DNA of 38,382 bases from IMG/VR virus record IMGVR_UViG_3300042260_000169, positions 1 to 38,382 of that record; one strand, written 5' to 3'. The translations under genes and the position numbers were made by a program. The notes under the pieces were generated by a model, which did no database searches, was not told where the DNA came from, and saw nothing but the letters and a program-made list of their open reading frames with translations. The stretch comes from a virus. Positions within the stretch are counted from its first letter, which is position 1. Each line of letters opens with the position of its first letter. Positions 1 through 7,659 of the stretch are shown here, one piece after another.

Positions 1-107
1 ACGATACAACTGACCCACGCTCTGTTAAAAGCATGAGCACGTCAGAATGGATTGAAGCAGAACGCCAACGCCAGATCAAGAAGTACGAAGCTCAGAGAAA
101 CCGCTAA
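1..107 (+). CDS. Scaffolding protein, C-terminal fragment (5' cut by window edge)
   Basis: The first in-frame codon starts at base 3, and 34 residues run to a TAA at 105-107. The peptide is identical to the last 34 residues of the complete scaffold gene at 36816-37604, including the basic C-terminal helix that ends EAQRNR. In P22-type phages the basic C-terminal helix of scaffold binds coat during procapsid assembly, and this segment is its equivalent by position and charge. This allele ends AAC-CGC-TAA, whereas the right-hand copy ends AAT-AGA-TAG; the protein is the same. Confidence 0.9.
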   Translation, partial: DTTDPRSVKSMSTSEWIEAERQRQIKKYEAQRNR

Positions 108-310
108 CCCATTTTTTGAAAGAATAAAATGTCAAATTCAATCTTAACCATTGACATGATTACTCGTAAGGCCTTAGAAATCCTCGAGAACAATCTTGTC
201 TTAACTCGTAACGTAAACCGTCAATATGACGACTCTTTCGCTGTAGAAGGCGCTAAAATTGGTTCTACATTGCGTATCCGCTTACCGGATCGTGCTTTAG
301 TAACTGACGG
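1..310. repeat. Left copy of the terminal overlap (HNH-free allele)
   Basis: Bases 1-100 are identical to 37498-37597 and bases 201-310 are identical to 38273-38382. Between these blocks the left copy has only 100 bases (101-200), while the right copy has 675 bases holding an HNH gene and a synonymous variant of the coat 5' end. The simplest reading is one locus sampled twice when a circular or circularly permuted genome was assembled from a mixed population. A real duplication at the ends of one molecule is less likely, because each copy is cut at an arbitrary codon. Confidence 0.85.
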
Positions 311-1331
311 CGCAGCTTTGCAAGTTCAATCAGATAACGAACAGTACACAACTTTGTCAGTTGCTTCACAAAAGCACATTGGCGTGAACTTCACATCTGC
401 TGAATTGACAATGCAGTTAGACGACTTCGCAGAGCGTGTTTTGAAACCACGTATCTCTCAGTTGGCTTCTTCTATCGACGCTGACGTAGCTAACAGCTAC
501 AAAGCAATCGGTAACTCAGTTGGTACTCCTGGCACAACTCCAGCTACTTCATTAGTATTGTTGCAAGCTCAACAAAAACTAAACGAAAACGCTGCTGTTA
601 TGTCACCACGCTACGCTACTGTTAACCCAGCAGCTAACGCTGGCTTAGTTGAAGGCATGAAAGGTTTGTTCAATCCAACAGACACAATCAGCCGTCAATT
701 CAAGAACGGTATGATGGGTATGGGCGTATTGGGCTTCGACGAAGTTAATATGTCACAGTCTATCAAGCAACATACAAACGGCGACTGGGGTACAGGCATC
801 ACTGTAACTTCAACAGTTACAACTGAAGGCGCTACTTCTATCGGTATCAACTTCACTGGTTCTAGCAAGACTTGGAACGTTGGTGACGTGTTTACTATCG
901 CTGACGTATACGCTGTTAACCCACAAACTCGTGAATCAACTGGCTCACTACAACAGTTCACTGTAACTTCTGTAGCAACTGGTTCTTCAACAGCTACTTT
1001 GAACATCAGCCCTGCGCTTTACTCTGCTGGCCAAGCTTTGGCAACAGTAGCAGCATTGCCTATCGCTGGTAAGACAGTAACTATGTTGGGTTCTGCTAAC
1101 GGCCAATACGCTCAAAACTTGGTATACCACAAAGATGCAATCACTTTCGCGACTGCTGACTTGTTGATGCCACAGGGCGTAGACATGGCGTCACGTCAAG
1201 TTCATAACGGTATTTCAATGCGTATTGTTCGCCAATACGACATTAACAATGACCGTATGCCTTGCCGTATTGACGTTCTTTATGGCTACAGCACAATCCG
1301 TCCACAGATGGCCTGCCGTATTTGGGGCTAA
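129..1331 (+). CDS. Major capsid (coat) protein, P22 gp5-like
   Basis: This 400-residue protein follows scaffold directly, as coat does in P22-type phages. The length is close to P22 gp5 (430 residues). The ending, with GYSTIRPQMACRIWG, resembles the GVNATRPEA region near the end of P22 coat. The N-terminal arm is charged and polar, a central stretch around residues 130-165 (TTPATSLVLLQAQQKLNEN) is the likely spine helix, and the Thr/Ser/Gly-rich stretch near 230-310 could be an inserted domain. It would form the icosahedral shell around scaffold. Codon use is strongly biased, as expected for the most highly expressed virion gene. A second, synonymously different copy of the first 61 codons lies at 38201-38382. 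The family assignment rests on resemblance and synteny. Confidence 0.85.
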   Translation: MSNSILTIDMITRKALEILENNLVLTRNVNRQYDDSFAVEGAKIGSTLRIRLPDRALVTDGAALQVQSDNEQYTTLSVASQKHIGVNFTSAELTMQLDDFAERVLKPRISQLASSIDADVANSYKAIGNSVGTPGTTPATSLVLLQAQQKLNENAAVMSPRYATVNPAANAGLVEGMKGLFNPTDTISRQFKNGMMGMGVLGFDEVNMSQSIKQHTNGDWGTGITVTSTVTTEGATSIGINFTGSSKTWNVGDVFTIADVYAVNPQTRESTGSLQQFTVTSVATGSSTATLNISPALYSAGQALATVAALPIAGKTVTMLGSANGQYAQNLVYHKDAITFATADLLMPQGVDMASRQVHNGISMRIVRQYDINNDRMPCRIDVLYGYSTIRPQMACRIWG

Positions 1332-1338
1332 TCTAACT

Positions 1339-1363
1339 GCTCCCGCGCAAGCGGGGGCTTTTT
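1339..1363 (+). terminator. Rho-independent terminator after coat
   Basis: Arms GCTCCCGC and GCGGGGGC (one G-T pair) enclose a GCAA loop, followed by five T. It lies 8 bases after the coat stop. It probably trims or partly stops transcription to keep coat mRNA in excess over the genes downstream. Confidence 0.85.
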
Positions 1364-1388
1364 AACTTATTTGTAAAGGAAATACATC

Positions 1389-1787
1389 ATGGCTCTACCA
1401 AATGGTGCAGGTGGTTATCAATTAGGCGACGGTAACGTCGGTGAAGCTCAGTTAAGCATTCAAGGCGCTCCAACGCTATTGTCTGCTGACGTAACAGTGA
1501 CTGCTGCTCAGTTAGCTAACGGTCTATTCACAGTAGACTCTGCTGCTGACATCACAGCAACTCTACCAACAGTAACTGTTCTTGAAGCTGGTATCAGCAG
1601 TGCAGAAAAAGCTAATAGCTCATTCGACATCGCTGTAGTTAACGTTGACGCTTCTTACCAAGTGACTTTTGCAGTTGGTACAGGTTGGACAATCGTTGGC
1701 AGTGCAATCGTTCTTGAGGCTACTTCAGCTCAGTTCCGCGCTCGTAAAACAGGCGTAGGTACATGGACTTTGTATCGTATTGCTTAA
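1389..1787 (+). CDS. Small virion protein, possible capsid decoration protein
   Basis: This 132-residue protein is rich in Ala, Val and Thr, with alternating polar/hydrophobic stretches that predict a beta-sandwich. There is no signal peptide or transmembrane segment. It starts after a clear Shine-Dalgarno (AAAGGAAA) and sits between two terminators immediately after coat, the usual place for a head decoration or head-fibre protein. It shares coat's codon bias, which suggests high expression. I do not recognise a named family, so the role is inferred from position and composition. Confidence 0.75.
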   Translation: MALPNGAGGYQLGDGNVGEAQLSIQGAPTLLSADVTVTAAQLANGLFTVDSAADITATLPTVTVLEAGISSAEKANSSFDIAVVNVDASYQVTFAVGTGWTIVGSAIVLEATSAQFRARKTGVGTWTLYRIA

Positions 1788-1792
1788 TGTAA

Positions 1793-1820
1793 TACCCCCG
1801 TCCTTCGGGGCGGGGTTTTT
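1793..1820 (+). terminator. Rho-independent terminator
   Basis: A GC-rich hairpin (ACCCCCG and CGGGG arms around TCCTT, extended by an outer ACCCC/GGGGT pairing) is followed by TTTTT. It lies just after the stop at 1785-1787. It is the second terminator within 500 bases, so the coat and following gene appear to be made from mRNAs with defined 3' ends. Confidence 0.8.
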
Positions 1821-1834
1821 ATAAAGGAAATATC

Positions 1835-2074
1835 ATGGCGAATAACAAACCTGTTGGTGTTGCGTACGCTGATCCTGCATTGGATAGCGCACAATTTACA
1901 CTTTACACAGTTGCAACTTTGCCAACAGCGAGCACTGCCATTGCTGGTATGCGCGCAGCGGTAAGCGATTCTAATGCTGCTTCATACACAGCAGGAATCG
2001 GTGCCACTGTAGCTGGTGGCGGTTCAACAATAGTACCAGTGTTTTGCAATGGTACAAATTGGCTAATTGGCTAA
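1835..2074 (+). CDS. Small virion protein with a GGGSTIVPVFCNGTNWLIG tail motif
   Basis: This is a 79-residue protein. Its second half (about residues 40-79) has the pattern of a short domain common in phage structural proteins: a segment like MRAAVSDSNAASYTAGIG, a glycine-rich turn, then VPVFCNGTNWLIG at the very end. I know this motif from head-fibre or tail-associated proteins of many phages but cannot assign a precise role. A Shine-Dalgarno (AAAGGAAA) precedes the ATG. It is probably exposed on the virion. Confidence 0.75.
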   Translation: MANNKPVGVAYADPALDSAQFTLYTVATLPTASTAIAGMRAAVSDSNAASYTAGIGATVAGGGSTIVPVFCNGTNWLIG

Positions 2075-2079
2075 ACAAA

Positions 2080-2100
2080 TAGGGGGTTAATCACCCCCTA
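2080..2100 (+). other. Hairpin upstream of the 69-residue gene
   Basis: TAGGGGG and CCCCCTA arms enclose TTAATCA and end six bases before the ATG at 2107. There is no T-tract, so this is not a classic terminator. The ATG lacks an obvious Shine-Dalgarno, so the hairpin may be an RNA-processing or translation-control element, or a 3'-end stabiliser for the upstream mRNA. Confidence 0.5.
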
Positions 2101-2106
2101 ACTACT

Positions 2107-2316
2107 ATGACAACTATTTACTTAGAGCATCCGCAACACGGCACAAAAGTCGCTAATTCAGACTTAGAAGCAGATTTTGATGAACAAAACGGCTGGACAC
2201 GCTATACTATTGACACGCCAACTCCTGTAGTTGAAGTGGTCGAAGAACAGGCTGTAGAGCCTACTGTCGAAGTTGTAAACACATTGAAGCCAAAGACACG
2301 ACGCAAATCAGCATAA
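2107..2316 (+). CDS. Small hypothetical protein with acidic middle and basic tail
   Basis: This 69-residue protein has a possible small fold at the N-terminus (YLEHPQHGTKVANSDLEA), a central proline/valine/glutamate-rich linker, and a strongly basic end, KPKTRRKSA. Similar small proteins lie between coat and the gp4-like adaptor in related podoviruses, but I do not know their function. The start is uncertain because only a hairpin, not a clear ribosome binding site, precedes it. Confidence 0.6.
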   Translation: MTTIYLEHPQHGTKVANSDLEADFDEQNGWTRYTIDTPTPVVEVVEEQAVEPTVEVVNTLKPKTRRKSA

Positions 2317-2326
2317 GGAGTAGGCC

Positions 2327-3037
2327 ATGACCACGGCAAACGAGCAAATAAACGGCGCCTTGCGCTTATTAGGTGTGTTAGCCGAGGGTGAAACGCCATC
2401 CGCAGCCACGTCGCAAGACGCTTTGACTGCACTGAATCAGATGATAGATTCGTGGAACACTGAGCGTCTATCTGTGTTTTCAACGCAAGACCAAGTGAGA
2501 ACTTGGTTACCTAATTTAATATCTAACACGCTAGGCCCTACTGGCTCGCTTGTTGGACAACGCCCTATTTTAGTGGACGACGCAACGTATTTCCGCGATC
2601 CGTCCAACAACATTTCGTTTGGTATCAAACTGATTAACCAACAGCAATACGATGGTATTGCGGTTAAAACAGTCACGTCTACATACCCACAAGTGATGTG
2701 GGTCAACATGACTTACCCTGACATTGAGGTTTACGTTTACCCAGTGCCAACCAAACCACTAGAGTTCCACTTTGTGTCGGTTGAGCCAATCACCAACGTA
2801 CCTAGCTTGTCAACTGACATTACCATGCCGCCTGGCTACTTGAGAGCGTTTAAGTACAACCTAGCGCTTGAAATTGCAGCTGAGTTTGGCATCCAGCCTA
2901 ACCCACAGGTGTCACGCATCGCCATGACATCTAAGCGCAACTTGAAGCGTATCAACAACCCAGACGACATCATGTCCTTGCCTTACAGCTTGGTTGCGAC
3001 TCGTCAGCGTTTCAACATCTTTGCTGGTAACTACTAA
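2327..3037 (+). CDS. Head-completion / tail adaptor protein, P22 gp4-like
   Basis: This is a 236-residue protein. Its helical N-terminus (NEQINGALRLLGVL, then ALTALNQMIDSWNTERLSVF) has the recognised pattern of the P22 gp4-type packaged-DNA stabilisation family. It should bind the portal ring as the first tail accessory factor and help keep DNA inside the filled head. P22 gp4 is 166 residues, so this version is longer. The stop overlaps the start of the gp10-like gene (TAATG), so the two are translationally coupled. A Shine-Dalgarno (AAGGAG) lies upstream. Confidence 0.85.
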   Translation: MTTANEQINGALRLLGVLAEGETPSAATSQDALTALNQMIDSWNTERLSVFSTQDQVRTWLPNLISNTLGPTGSLVGQRPILVDDATYFRDPSNNISFGIKLINQQQYDGIAVKTVTSTYPQVMWVNMTYPDIEVYVYPVPTKPLEFHFVSVEPITNVPSLSTDITMPPGYLRAFKYNLALEIAAEFGIQPNPQVSRIAMTSKRNLKRINNPDDIMSLPYSLVATRQRFNIFAGNY

Positions 3038-4476
3038 TGCAAACACCCATCTTAGGACAAGCTTATGAGCTTCGCAGTCCTAATGCTGCGGACAATCGCA
3101 TGGTTAACCTTTACCCTGAAGCCATCCCTAACGAGGGACAGACGGCAGGGTGGTTGCAACGCGCGCCAGGATTACGCTTACTAGCCAACATTGGTCTTGG
3201 CCCTATCCGTGGCTTGTGGGACTTCCAAGCCGATGCAGGTACGGCGTTTGTCGTATCAGGCGATAGAGTCTACAAAATCAACTCTAGCTACGTAGCCACG
3301 CAAATCGGTACGATTGCAGGCACTGGGCCAGTCAGCATCGCTGACAACGGCAACCAAGTGTTCTTTGCCGCCAATGGCCCTAGCTACATCTACAACAACA
3401 CAACCAACGTATTCCAACAGATTACTGACACGGATTTCCCAGGCGCAGTGACTGTGGCGTATTTGGACGGCTACTTCGTATTCAACGAGCCTAACAGCCA
3501 AAAGGTATGGGTCACAAGCCTACTAGATGGCTTGTCAGTTGATCCGCTAGACTTCGCTAGTGCAGAAGGTGCTCCTGACCAACTATCAAGCTTAATCGTG
3601 ACCAACCGTGAGGTGTGGTTATTCGGTACTAACTCCATTGAGGTGTGGTATGACGCAGGTGCAGCCGACTTCCCGTTGGCTCGTATCCAAGGTGCTTCTA
3701 ACGAACTTGGTTGTGCGGCGCCCTACTCAGTAGCCAAACTAGACAACGGCGTGTTCTGGCTAGGCGCAGACGCTCGTGGTAATGGTGTGGTTTACAGATC
3801 TAACGGCTATACAGGTGTAAGAGCCTCTAATCACGCTTTAGAATGGCAAATCCAAGGCTATGGCAACATTACTGATGCGATTGCTTACACGTATCAGCAA
3901 GATGGTCACTTTTTCTATGTGTTGTCATTCCCAACAGCCGGTAAGACATGGGTGTATGACGTTACGACTCAATCATGGCATGAACGTGCAGGTTGGTCTA
4001 ACGGCAGTTTTACACGCCATCGTAGCAACTGCCAAATGAACTTCAATGGCGAAATCATTGTCGGCGACTATGAAAACGGCAACATTTATGCGTTTGACAT
4101 GGATTACTACAGCGACAATGGTGCAGTGCAAAAGTGGTTGCGTTCATGGCGAGCGTTGCCATCAGGGTCTAATAACCTCAAGCGTACAGCCCAACACAGC
4201 TTGCAACTCAACTGCGAAACAGGCGTTGGTTTGAACCTTGGTCAAGGTAACGACCCTGAAGTAATGATGCGCTGGTCAGATGATGGCGGTCACACATGGT
4301 CTAACGAACACTGGACTAAGATGGGTAAGATTGGTGCTTATGGCTATCGTGCCTTTTGGCGTCGTCTTGGCATGACCATGAAGTTGCGTGACCGCGTGTA
4401 TGAGGTGTCAGGCACGGATCCAGTCAAGATTGCCATTGTGGGCGCTGAACTGATTGTTGACGGAACTAATGCGTAA
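3037..4476 (+). CDS. Packaged-DNA stabilisation protein, P22 gp10-like
   Basis: This 479-residue protein is nearly the size of P22 gp10 (472). The N-terminus (GQAYELRSPNAADNRMVNLY) is typical of the phage stabilisation family. It is followed by short Gly/Asn-turn repeats such as WDFQADAGTAFVVSGDRVYKI and WLFGTNSIEVWYD that predict a beta-propeller. It should form the hexameric ring below gp4 that receives tailspikes and needle. TAATG overlaps at both ends place it in a coupled cassette with gp4 and the next gene. Confidence 0.88.
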   Translation: MQTPILGQAYELRSPNAADNRMVNLYPEAIPNEGQTAGWLQRAPGLRLLANIGLGPIRGLWDFQADAGTAFVVSGDRVYKINSSYVATQIGTIAGTGPVSIADNGNQVFFAANGPSYIYNNTTNVFQQITDTDFPGAVTVAYLDGYFVFNEPNSQKVWVTSLLDGLSVDPLDFASAEGAPDQLSSLIVTNREVWLFGTNSIEVWYDAGAADFPLARIQGASNELGCAAPYSVAKLDNGVFWLGADARGNGVVYRSNGYTGVRASNHALEWQIQGYGNITDAIAYTYQQDGHFFYVLSFPTAGKTWVYDVTTQSWHERAGWSNGSFTRHRSNCQMNFNGEIIVGDYENGNIYAFDMDYYSDNGAVQKWLRSWRALPSGSNNLKRTAQHSLQLNCETGVGLNLGQGNDPEVMMRWSDDGGHTWSNEHWTKMGKIGAYGYRAFWRRLGMTMKLRDRVYEVSGTDPVKIAIVGAELIVDGTNA

Positions 4477-5756
4477 TGGCTAGTCCTTTAGACATCACTC
4501 GCATCCCCGCGCCCCGCGTTGCGTTCTTAGACGACCGCACAGGGCAAATCTCACGCGAATGGTATCGTTTTCTTTATAACCTGTTCATTTTGACAGGCTC
4601 TGGCAACAACGCCGTATCGCTAGACGAAGTGCAACTTGGGCCACCAAACAATGACCAGTTTGTGTTGGACTTGCAAAAAATTGCAGATGCTCAGACTAAT
4701 GACTCGCCATTGGTGTCAGATGTGGCTGAGATGGAAAAGCAAATTCAACAGCTTGAGGTTGTACCGCCCGTACAGAACAACAACTTCGTAAACACCAACT
4801 ATGTAGATTTTGAGCAAAGCGCACCGTTTACCCGTCAAATCGCTAGGGCTGGATGGAACACATCTGATCAAACGCTTGACTTGGGTATGGACTACGGCGT
4901 TACTCAACAAATCGGTCAAGAAACATACGCTCGCGTTAGAAATAGCACTGGTGTGACCATTCCTAACGGTACAGCCGTTGGCTTTGTTGGCGCAGCCACA
5001 GACGCGTTGAGCGTTGCACCTTACTTAGCCGATGGCTCACAGCCGACGCTGTACATTCTAGGTATTATGACCCACGACTTGCCAGACTCTGGCGAAAAAG
5101 GCTATTGCACCACTTGGGGATTTGTACGTGATTTAGACACTAGCGCGTTTAGCGCAGGCGATGTTTTATACGTATCTTCTACGGTAGCAGGTGAGCTAAC
5201 GAATGTTAAGCCTACAGCCCCCGCAAACGTTATTCCTATTGCAGCTGTGGTTGTTTCAGACGCAACCGCAGGCGTTATTTTTGTACGCCCAACTATTACA
5301 CAGATGCAGTATTACGGTGTATTCAGTAAGACATCGGATCAAACACCAGCGTCCGCTAATACAGCCTACGCCTTGACGTTTGACGCCACCGACATCAGCA
5401 ACGGCGTGGTGATTGGAACACCGACGTCTAGGATTGTGGTTCCTCAGTCTGGTTTGTACAATTTCAACGTTTCTGTGCAGATTACTAGTGGTAACACGTC
5501 TGCTAAAAACGTGTGGGTTTGGCTTAGAAAAAATGGCACAGATATAGCAAATTCAGCTAGACTTGTCACTATTAACATTAACAACGGGTATGTGCCTGTT
5601 TCATTTAGCGAGCCAGTATCTATGACCGCTAGTCAATATGTAGAAGTAATGTTCGCCGCAGATGACACAGCTATAACGATTGACAACGTAGCATCCACCG
5701 CTTTTGCTCCTGCAGCGCCTGCCGTAGCATTAGAAGTAACGCAAGTTCAACAGTAA
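4476..5756 (+). CDS. Tail-associated fibre or needle-type protein with C-terminal jelly-roll-like domain
   Basis: This is a 426-residue protein. The N-terminus (IPAPRVAFLDDRTGQISREWYRFLYNLF) is a conserved pattern that I know from virion proteins of many podoviruses, probably a tail-attachment helix. The middle (about 150-270) has a beta-rich repeat with a YARVRNSTGVTIPNGTAVGF core. The last 130 residues, with GLYNFNVSVQ, VWVWLRKNG and YVEVMFAADDTAITI, resemble the C1q/TNF-like jelly roll used at the tips of phage fibres. By position it corresponds to the gp26 needle or another distal tail component. The role is inferred. Confidence 0.75.
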   Translation: MASPLDITRIPAPRVAFLDDRTGQISREWYRFLYNLFILTGSGNNAVSLDEVQLGPPNNDQFVLDLQKIADAQTNDSPLVSDVAEMEKQIQQLEVVPPVQNNNFVNTNYVDFEQSAPFTRQIARAGWNTSDQTLDLGMDYGVTQQIGQETYARVRNSTGVTIPNGTAVGFVGAATDALSVAPYLADGSQPTLYILGIMTHDLPDSGEKGYCTTWGFVRDLDTSAFSAGDVLYVSSTVAGELTNVKPTAPANVIPIAAVVVSDATAGVIFVRPTITQMQYYGVFSKTSDQTPASANTAYALTFDATDISNGVVIGTPTSRIVVPQSGLYNFNVSVQITSGNTSAKNVWVWLRKNGTDIANSARLVTININNGYVPVSFSEPVSMTASQYVEVMFAADDTAITIDNVASTAFAPAAPAVALEVTQVQQ

Positions 5757-5765
5757 GGATTTAAT

Positions 5766-6104
5766 ATGACCGTAACCGTAAGAGTGCTTATTCCAGCGAA
5801 AATCGCTGAAGCCACACAGACAACACAGTACACCGCCAATAACGTCACAACGATTATTGACAAGTTTACTGCAACCAACTACAGCGCATCCGCTGCGACC
5901 ATCAGCGTGAACTTGGTCACTGTGACCGGTACAGCAGGCAACGAGAACTTAATCGTCAAGACCAAGACCTTGCAACCTAGCGAAACGTACACGTTTCCAG
6001 AGCTAGTGGGCGCAGCCTTGCGTTCTGGTGATTTCATCTCCACAATCGCTGGTACAGCCACATCCATCAACATCCGTGCTAACGGACGTGAGATTACAAG
6101 CTAA
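5766..6104 (+). CDS. Small beta-rich virion protein
   Basis: This 112-residue protein has alternating Val/Thr/Ile strands, no transmembrane segment and no cysteine. Patterns such as DKFTATNYSASAATISVNLV and LQPSETYTFPELVG suggest a small beta-sandwich like tail or head accessory proteins. Its stop overlaps the start of the SET-cupin gene (TAATGAG). A similar domain occurs beside tail proteins of other podoviruses, with unknown function. Confidence 0.65.
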   Translation: MTVTVRVLIPAKIAEATQTTQYTANNVTTIIDKFTATNYSASAATISVNLVTVTGTAGNENLIVKTKTLQPSETYTFPELVGAALRSGDFISTIAGTATSINIRANGREITS

Positions 6105-6898
6105 TGAGCACTTACAACGACTTTTTAGTGGCTAATGACCTGACAGAGGAATTTGTCAGTGCCATATCCAATGATGCGTCGGGGTACGTTGTAACAGACG
6201 ATGAAGTGTACGTTGCACCGTCAGCCATACATGGTGAAGGCGTGTTTGCTAAACAAGCGTTCAAGCAAGGCGACGCTATTTGTATGGCCCAAACAGATGG
6301 CTTGCGCACGCAAGGGGGTCGTTTTACTAACCATGCAGAACACCCTAACGCCATCATGGTCAGAATGCCTGATGGCAACTTAGTATTGATGGCGTTGCAA
6401 GACGTGGCTAAAGATGACGAAATAACGCTAGACTACAACCAAGCGTATGAAGTGTCAGACGCGGCTAATATTCGCAAAAAAGTGCTACATTTAGAGAAAA
6501 TGATCCAACAACAAGAACAAATTGATTGTCCTGTGACGCATCATTTTGCTCCAAACGTCTACGCTAGAGAGATGTTTATCCCCGCAGGCACTGTTTTAAC
6601 TGGTGCTGTGCATAAAACAGCGCATTTGAGTATGCTTGTAAAAGGCAAAGTTAGAGTCATAACCGATGATGAAGCAGTTGATTTAACCGCACCTGCTACT
6701 GTATTATCAGGGGTAGGCGCTAAACGTGCGATATACGCGTATGAAGATGCAATATGGACGACTATCCATGCGACAACGGAAACGGATGTTGATAAGCTAG
6801 TCGAAGAATTAACGGAATCTACTGCTGAAGAATTACTTGGTGGTAGTAAGAATGTGCAACAACTTAATTGTGTTGCAAGACAGCAAATAGGGAGTTAA
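6104..6898 (+). CDS. SET-domain protein fused to a cupin-like domain
   Basis: This is a 264-residue protein. Residues about 36-111 carry the hallmarks of a minimal SET lysine-methyltransferase domain: AIHGEGVFA, then GRFTNHAEHPNA (the RFxNHxxxPN cofactor motif, N76-H77) and DEITLDYN (the ELxxDY motif, Tyr111 in the catalytic position). The usual inserted subdomain is missing. A helical linker (120-140) joins a second domain at about 146-225 with a cupin-like double-stranded beta-helix pattern (REMFIPAGTVLTGAVHKTAH, LVKGKVRVI, WTTIHATTETD) and potential metal ligands His170/His174. It lies in the virion operon between a tail protein and the ejection proteins. It could methylate a virion or host protein on lysine, or be a non-catalytic structural derivative; the sequence does not decide this. 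Confidence 0.7.
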   Translation: MSTYNDFLVANDLTEEFVSAISNDASGYVVTDDEVYVAPSAIHGEGVFAKQAFKQGDAICMAQTDGLRTQGGRFTNHAEHPNAIMVRMPDGNLVLMALQDVAKDDEITLDYNQAYEVSDAANIRKKVLHLEKMIQQQEQIDCPVTHHFAPNVYAREMFIPAGTVLTGAVHKTAHLSMLVKGKVRVITDDEAVDLTAPATVLSGVGAKRAIYAYEDAIWTTIHATTETDVDKLVEELTESTAEELLGGSKNVQQLNCVARQQIGS

Positions 6899-6900
6899 AC

Positions 6901-7650
6901 ATGGCTTTCGGTATATCAGCAAGTGCAGCCGTAGTTGGCGGTGCCATATTAGGTAGCGCTTATCTAGGATCTAAAGCGGCTAAATCAGCAGCGCAAACGC
7001 AGGCGGGCGCAGCCGCGGCGGCAACAGACGCGCAACGAGATATTTTTGAACGTCAGGTTGAACTACAAGAGCCATTTAGAGAAGCAGGTTTAGCCGGCCA
7101 AAACCGACTGCTAGAGTTGTTGGGTATTGGCGGTACAAAAGGCGCGCAAGGCTATGGTAAATACGCCTCGGCTGAATTTACACCTGCTAACTTTTTAGCC
7201 AACCAAGACCCAGGCTACGCATTCAGAATGTCTGAAGGCCTTAAAGGCCTTGAGCGCAGCGCTGCTGCTAGAGGCGGTATGTTGTCAGGCGCAGCCCTAA
7301 AAGGCATTCAACGCTACAGTCAAGGTTTAGCGTCTGATGAATACCAAAACGCATTCAATCGCTATCAAACTCAACGTGCTAACACCTTGAACCCATATGC
7401 TAGTTTGGCAGGTGTAGGTCAAACGTCTGCTAATACAATGACAAACGCCGCAGGTCAGTTTGGTCAACAGATTGGCTCTAACATTATCGGCGCAGGTAAC
7501 GCTGCTGCTGCGGGGCAAATTGGTCAAGCCAACGCTATTGCAAGTGGTGTTGGGCAAGGGATTAACTTCTATCAAGGCAGACAGTTTTTAAATGCGTTAC
7601 GCGGTCCTGCAGGCACTGAAGGCCCAGAACTTTTAAATATGTACGGGTAA
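6901..7650 (+). CDS. Ejection-type internal virion protein, first of three
   Basis: This protein has 249 residues from the ATG at 6901, which follows AGGGAG at good spacing; an upstream in-frame ATG at 6868 would overlap the SET gene and lacks a ribosome binding site. The N-terminus is a glycine/alanine-rich hydrophobic helix (ASAAVVGGAILGSAYLG), followed by Ala/Gln-rich helices. The domain with NQDPGYAFRMSEGLKGLERSAA and GGMLSGAALKGIQRY is one I recognise from proteins annotated as phage DNA transfer/ejection proteins. Position matches P22 gp7, gp20 and gp16. It probably enters the cell envelope during DNA delivery. Confidence 0.75.
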   Translation: MAFGISASAAVVGGAILGSAYLGSKAAKSAAQTQAGAAAAATDAQRDIFERQVELQEPFREAGLAGQNRLLELLGIGGTKGAQGYGKYASAEFTPANFLANQDPGYAFRMSEGLKGLERSAAARGGMLSGAALKGIQRYSQGLASDEYQNAFNRYQTQRANTLNPYASLAGVGQTSANTMTNAAGQFGQQIGSNIIGAGNAAAAGQIGQANAIASGVGQGINFYQGRQFLNALRGPAGTEGPELLNMYG

Positions 7651-7659
7651 GGAATAAAC

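Noticed and set aside
129-200. Sequencing errors or hypermutation as the cause of the coat 5' differences
   Set aside because: All 18 changes are synonymous and in frame, confined to codons 2-24, next to an insertion; random errors would also change amino acids and continue past codon 24.
6868-6900. Longer start for the first ejection protein
   Set aside because: It would overlap the SET-cupin gene and has no ribosome binding site, while ATG 6901 has AGGGAG.
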